Positions 45,037 through 47,500 of a stretch of 47,500 bases of DNA are shown here, piece by piece. A program made the position numbers and the translations under genes. This DNA comes from Dehalococcoidia bacterium (GTDB lineage: Bacteria; Chloroflexota; Dehalococcoidia; Lucifugimonadales; UBA3495), in NCBI GenBank assembly GCA_012959605.1, contig DUCU01000012.1, positions 1 to 47,500 of the forward strand. Direction: 5' to 3'. The notes under the pieces were generated by a model. It saw only the letters and a program-made list of their open reading frames with translations. It was not told the origin of the DNA and did not search any database. How positions within the stretch are numbered: the first letter of the stretch is position 1; each line of letters opens with the position of its first letter.

Positions 45037-45789
45037 TTACCGCGCTGTAAACCCACCGTCCACCATCAGTTCAGTTCCGGTGATGTAGGACGCCTCATCT
45101 GAGGCCATGAATAGCACAGCGTTGGCTACTTCAATGGGCTGGCCTTCGCGTCCCATTGGGATGGCGGCCATCCTTGAATCTTGGCTGCCGCCATCGCCTC
45201 TCGCTCCCGAGGTTAGCATTGGGGGCATACTTCCTGGATGGACCGAGTTAACGCGGATGCCACTCTTGGCGTGCTGGACAGCTGCTGCTTTGGTTACCAA
45301 CCTGACTGCGCCCTTGGAGGCGTTATAGCCGGGGTGAACGTAGGACTGGCCGACCATCCCTGAAATCGAAGATATGTTTACGATGGCCCCGCCGCCGACT
45401 TTCTCCATCTCCGGAATTGCGTGTTTCATGCCTAGAAACACGCTTTTGGCGTTGATATTCATGAGCTGGTCCCAGGCGGCAGTGCTGCCAAAATCCTTCT
45501 CGCCGCTCCCGCTGATGCCAGCGTTGTTCACCAGTATATCCAGCTTGCCGAACCTGGCAATAACATCGGCGATGGCCTTTTCCCACTGGTCCTCTTTGCT
45601 CACGTTCAGCATCACCACCATCGCTTCGCCACCGGCCTCGGCTATTTCTGCCTCCACCTTGCGGGCGTCGTCCTCACGTATATCGGCCACCACGACCTTT
45701 GCGCCTTCTTTGGCGAATAGGATTGCCTCCACCGCGCCCATGCCGTGGGCCCCGCCGGTGATGATTGCTACCTTACCTTCCAGTCGCAT
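45037..45789 (-). CDS. SDR family oxidoreductase (tandem copy 2)
   Basis: 250 aa. TGGAHGMG (11-18), ADIRED with an Asp for NAD preference, NNAG (88-91), and Y155/K159 (YNASKG). It is highly similar to tandem copy 1 along the whole length (same GISGSGE, MKHAIPEMEK and AVQHAKSGIRVNSVHPG blocks). This marks a fairly recent duplication. AGGAG lies 7 nt before the ATG. The 74-bp gap to copy 3 and 34-bp gap from copy 1 are compatible with one transcript. Confidence 0.93.
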   Translation of the reverse strand: MRLEGKVAIITGGAHGMGAVEAILFAKEGAKVVVADIREDDARKVEAEIAEAGGEAMVVMLNVSKEDQWEKAIADVIARFGKLDILVNNAGISGSGEKDFGSTAAWDQLMNINAKSVFLGMKHAIPEMEKVGGGAIVNISSISGMVGQSYVHPGYNASKGAVRLVTKAAAVQHAKSGIRVNSVHPGSMPPMLTSGARGDGGSQDSRMAAIPMGREGQPIEVANAVLFMASDEASYITGTELMVDGGFTAR

Positions 45790-45823
45790 TGATTTGCTCC
45801 TTGGTTGAAGTTATTCAGGTTGA

Positions 45824-46573
45824 TTATTTAGCGGTGAACCCGCCGTCCACCACCAATTCAGTCCCGGTGATATAGGACGCCTCGTCCGAAGCTAGGAATA
45901 AAACCGCGTTGGCGACCTCGATTGGTTCACCCTCTCGGCCCATGGGGACGTTGGCGTTCATCGCCTCCCGGTTGGGATCGCCCCGTTGGAACGAGGTCAG
46001 CATAGGCGGGAGCATACCCGGGTGGACCGAGTTCACCCGGATGCCGCTCTTGGCGTGTTGCACCGCCGCCGCTTTGGTCACCAACCTAACCGCGCCTTTA
46101 GAAGCGTTATAGCCGGGGTGGATCGATTCTTGACCCACAAGCCCGGAGATTGAAGATATGTTCACTATGGCCCCACCGCCAATCTTCTCCATCTCCGGGA
46201 TGGCGTGTTTCATGCCTAGAAAGACGCTCTTGGCGTTGATGTCTATCAGGCGGTCCCAAGCGTTGGTACTGCTGGAGTCGCTTTCTCCACTGCCGCTGAT
46301 GCCGGCGTTATTGACTAGAATGTCCAACTTTCCGAACTTGGAGACTACTGCGGCTACAGCCTGCTCCCACTGGTCCTCTTTACTCACATCAAGCATGATC
46401 ACCATGGCCTCGCCGCCAGCCTCGGCAATCTCTGCTTCTACCTTGCGAGCATCCTCCTCACGGATGTCGGCAATGGCGACCTTGGCGCCCTCCCGGGCAA
46501 AGAGTCGGGCGTCTTCAGCCCCCATACCGTGGGCAGCGCCCGTAATTAAAGCTACCTTTCCTTCTAGTCGCAT
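45824..46573 (-). CDS. SDR family oxidoreductase (tandem copy 1)
   Basis: 249 aa. TGAAHGMG (11-18), ADIREE, NNAG (88-91), Y155/K159. The longest ORF opens 34 codons earlier (46675). The start at 46573 is chosen because GGAGG is 4 nt upstream and MRLEGKVALITG aligns exactly with the other three SDRs in the window. It is first in the SDR-SDR-SDR-LLM run. The extra N-terminal stretch has no SDR counterpart and is probably untranslated leader. Confidence 0.93.
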   Translation of the reverse strand: MRLEGKVALITGAAHGMGAEDARLFAREGAKVAIADIREEDARKVEAEIAEAGGEAMVIMLDVSKEDQWEQAVAAVVSKFGKLDILVNNAGISGSGESDSSSTNAWDRLIDINAKSVFLGMKHAIPEMEKIGGGAIVNISSISGLVGQESIHPGYNASKGAVRLVTKAAAVQHAKSGIRVNSVHPGMLPPMLTSFQRGDPNREAMNANVPMGREGEPIEVANAVLFLASDEASYITGTELVVDGGFTAK

Positions 46574-46797
46574 GGGTCCTCCAATTCGGATTGCATATTT
46601 GGGTGGAAATGCCTGGGCTTTATTCTGTTGGTCCGCCAAGGATAGACCAAGGTGAAACACACGTGGGTTCAACAAGGACTTCTAGGGTGGTGGATAGCAT
46701 AACTGAACTAGCGTTGAAGCGCAGTAACAAAGTTCATCGCTGAATATTGCCAATCAAAACGCAGAAACAATTTCGGTTAAATGTCACGTTCGCTTAA

Positions 46798-46803
46798 TAT
46801 AAT
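46798..46803 (+). promoter_or_regulatory. Possible -10 element of the last hydrolase gene
   Basis: TATAAT matches the consensus, about 41 bp before the ATG at 46845. No good -35 hexamer is found at 16-18 bp, so the call rests on the -10 alone. Confidence 0.4.
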
Positions 46804-46844
46804 GACCAACCACTAGAACTTATCGATGAGATTGAGAGGCAGCA

Positions 46845-47500
46845 ATGGAACCGAAATTCGTTCAGGCCGGCTCAGTTCAGTTGGAATATTTTGAACAAGG
46901 CCACGGTTTAGACGTGGTGGTACTCGTGCACGGTTATGCGTCTTCAGCAGCAATCTGGCGTTATACCCTGGAGCACCTTTCGGAAGACCAATTCCGGGTG
47001 ATAGTGCTGAACAACAGGGGCGCTGGAAATTCGGATCGGTCGCACTCGGACGGGACACCGTTCAAAGAAGAAGATTATTCCGTGGAGACCTTTGCCGAAG
47101 ATCTCTTCAACGTAGCCGAAGCGTTGAACCTTGACGGTTTCACTCTAGTGGGACATTCAATGGGAGGCGCGACCGTTACACAGTTTGCCCTGGATCACCA
47201 AGATCGGATTAAGGGGTTGGTCTTACTCAACTCCACCCCGCTGAACGGCCGGACGTTGAAGAACGGCTGGGAAGACGAACTGAAAGAGAATTTACTCAGC
47301 CCGGAGCCGCCGGCTGGCGATATGGGGTTTGATGCCGCCCATGTGACCGAAGACTTTAAAGAGGCGGTCCTCGCTGACATAGCCCATAACCCGGTGGAGC
47401 GTTTCATTGGTGGCAGAAGGTCTATGGCTGCTCTTCGTCTCAGGGATAGACTCCGGAAGATAAAGATTCCAACGATGGTGATGGGCGGGGACTGGGATAA
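46845..47500 (+). CDS. Alpha/beta hydrolase, 3' end beyond the window
   Basis: At least 218 codons are open to the window end without a stop. LVHGYASSAAIWR forms the oxyanion region. GHSMGG holds the nucleophile serine near residue 110. LNNRGAGNSD and LVLLNSTP follow the usual pattern, and IPTMVMGGDWD at the very end should hold the acid residue. GAGAGG lies 5 nt before the ATG. The catalytic His is outside the window. Family-level call only; it is divergent from the tandem SDR genes. Confidence 0.9.
   Translation, partial: MEPKFVQAGSVQLEYFEQGHGLDVVVLVHGYASSAAIWRYTLEHLSEDQFRVIVLNNRGAGNSDRSHSDGTPFKEEDYSVETFAEDLFNVAEALNLDGFTLVGHSMGGATVTQFALDHQDRIKGLVLLNSTPLNGRTLKNGWEDELKENLLSPEPPAGDMGFDAAHVTEDFKEAVLADIAHNPVERFIGGRRSMAALRLRDRLRKIKIPTMVMGGDWD

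Overview
The window is a typical bacterial chromosome segment of moderately high GC. The best guess for the source is a Chloroflexota bacterium of the marine SAR202 / Dehalococcoidia type. This is inferred from gene content only: adjacent rpoB-rpoC with an acidic RpoC insertion, three luciferase-like flavin/F420 oxidoreductases, four closely related SDRs, two OFA/MCT-like MFS carriers, a DUF1800-DUF1501 pair, and intergenic repeats of the kind common in that phylum. No rRNA gene, tRNA gene, CRISPR array, insertion sequence or prophage was seen.

Layout. 1-8063: rpoB-rpoC (minus), read from a consensus -35/-10 promoter that abuts a perfect 27-bp-arm inverted repeat. 8501-12518: a plus-strand catabolic-looking group of MFS carrier, hydantoinase-like amidohydrolase, an AhpD/carboxymuconolactone decarboxylase-like gene with an in-frame TGA, and a VOC protein, closed by a bidirectional terminator. 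12842-18378: minus-strand aminotransferase with a small unknown gene, then NHL propeller, DUF1501 and DUF1800. 18665-23211: SDR, MmgE/PrpD, cupin and a second MFS carrier. 23219-29166: aminotransferase, lipB and the E2, E1beta and E1alpha subunits of a 2-oxoacid dehydrogenase. 29167-30038: a gene-free region before dnaA and a candidate replication origin. 30039-39508 (mostly plus): dnaA, a decayed PAP2 phosphatase, thiI, a squalene/phytoene synthase, then an LLM oxidoreductase, cupin and maleylacetate reductase-like enzyme, a TPR protein and a second LLM oxidoreductase. 39519-47500: a decayed methyltransferase, aldo/keto reductase, VOC protein, alpha/beta hydrolase, third LLM oxidoreductase, three tandem SDRs, and a second alpha/beta hydrolase cut by the window end.

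How the parts work together. The housekeeping core covers transcription (rpoBC), replication initiation (dnaA), tRNA thiolation (thiI), and lipoylation with oxidative decarboxylation (lipB with E1/E2). It is interleaved with small operons of uptake carriers, flavin oxidoreductases, SDRs, VOC proteins, hydrolases and cupins. These look like a scavenging heterotroph's kit for diverse organic acids and cyclic or aromatic compounds; no substrate can be named from the sequence.

The most notable observation is the gene at 11509-12039. Its CxxC motif reads Cys-Ala-Thr-TGA, and an 8-bp hairpin with a GGC apical loop starts 20 nt after the TGA. This fits a bacterial SECIS element, so the gene is best read as a selenoprotein that a standard gene caller would split in two.
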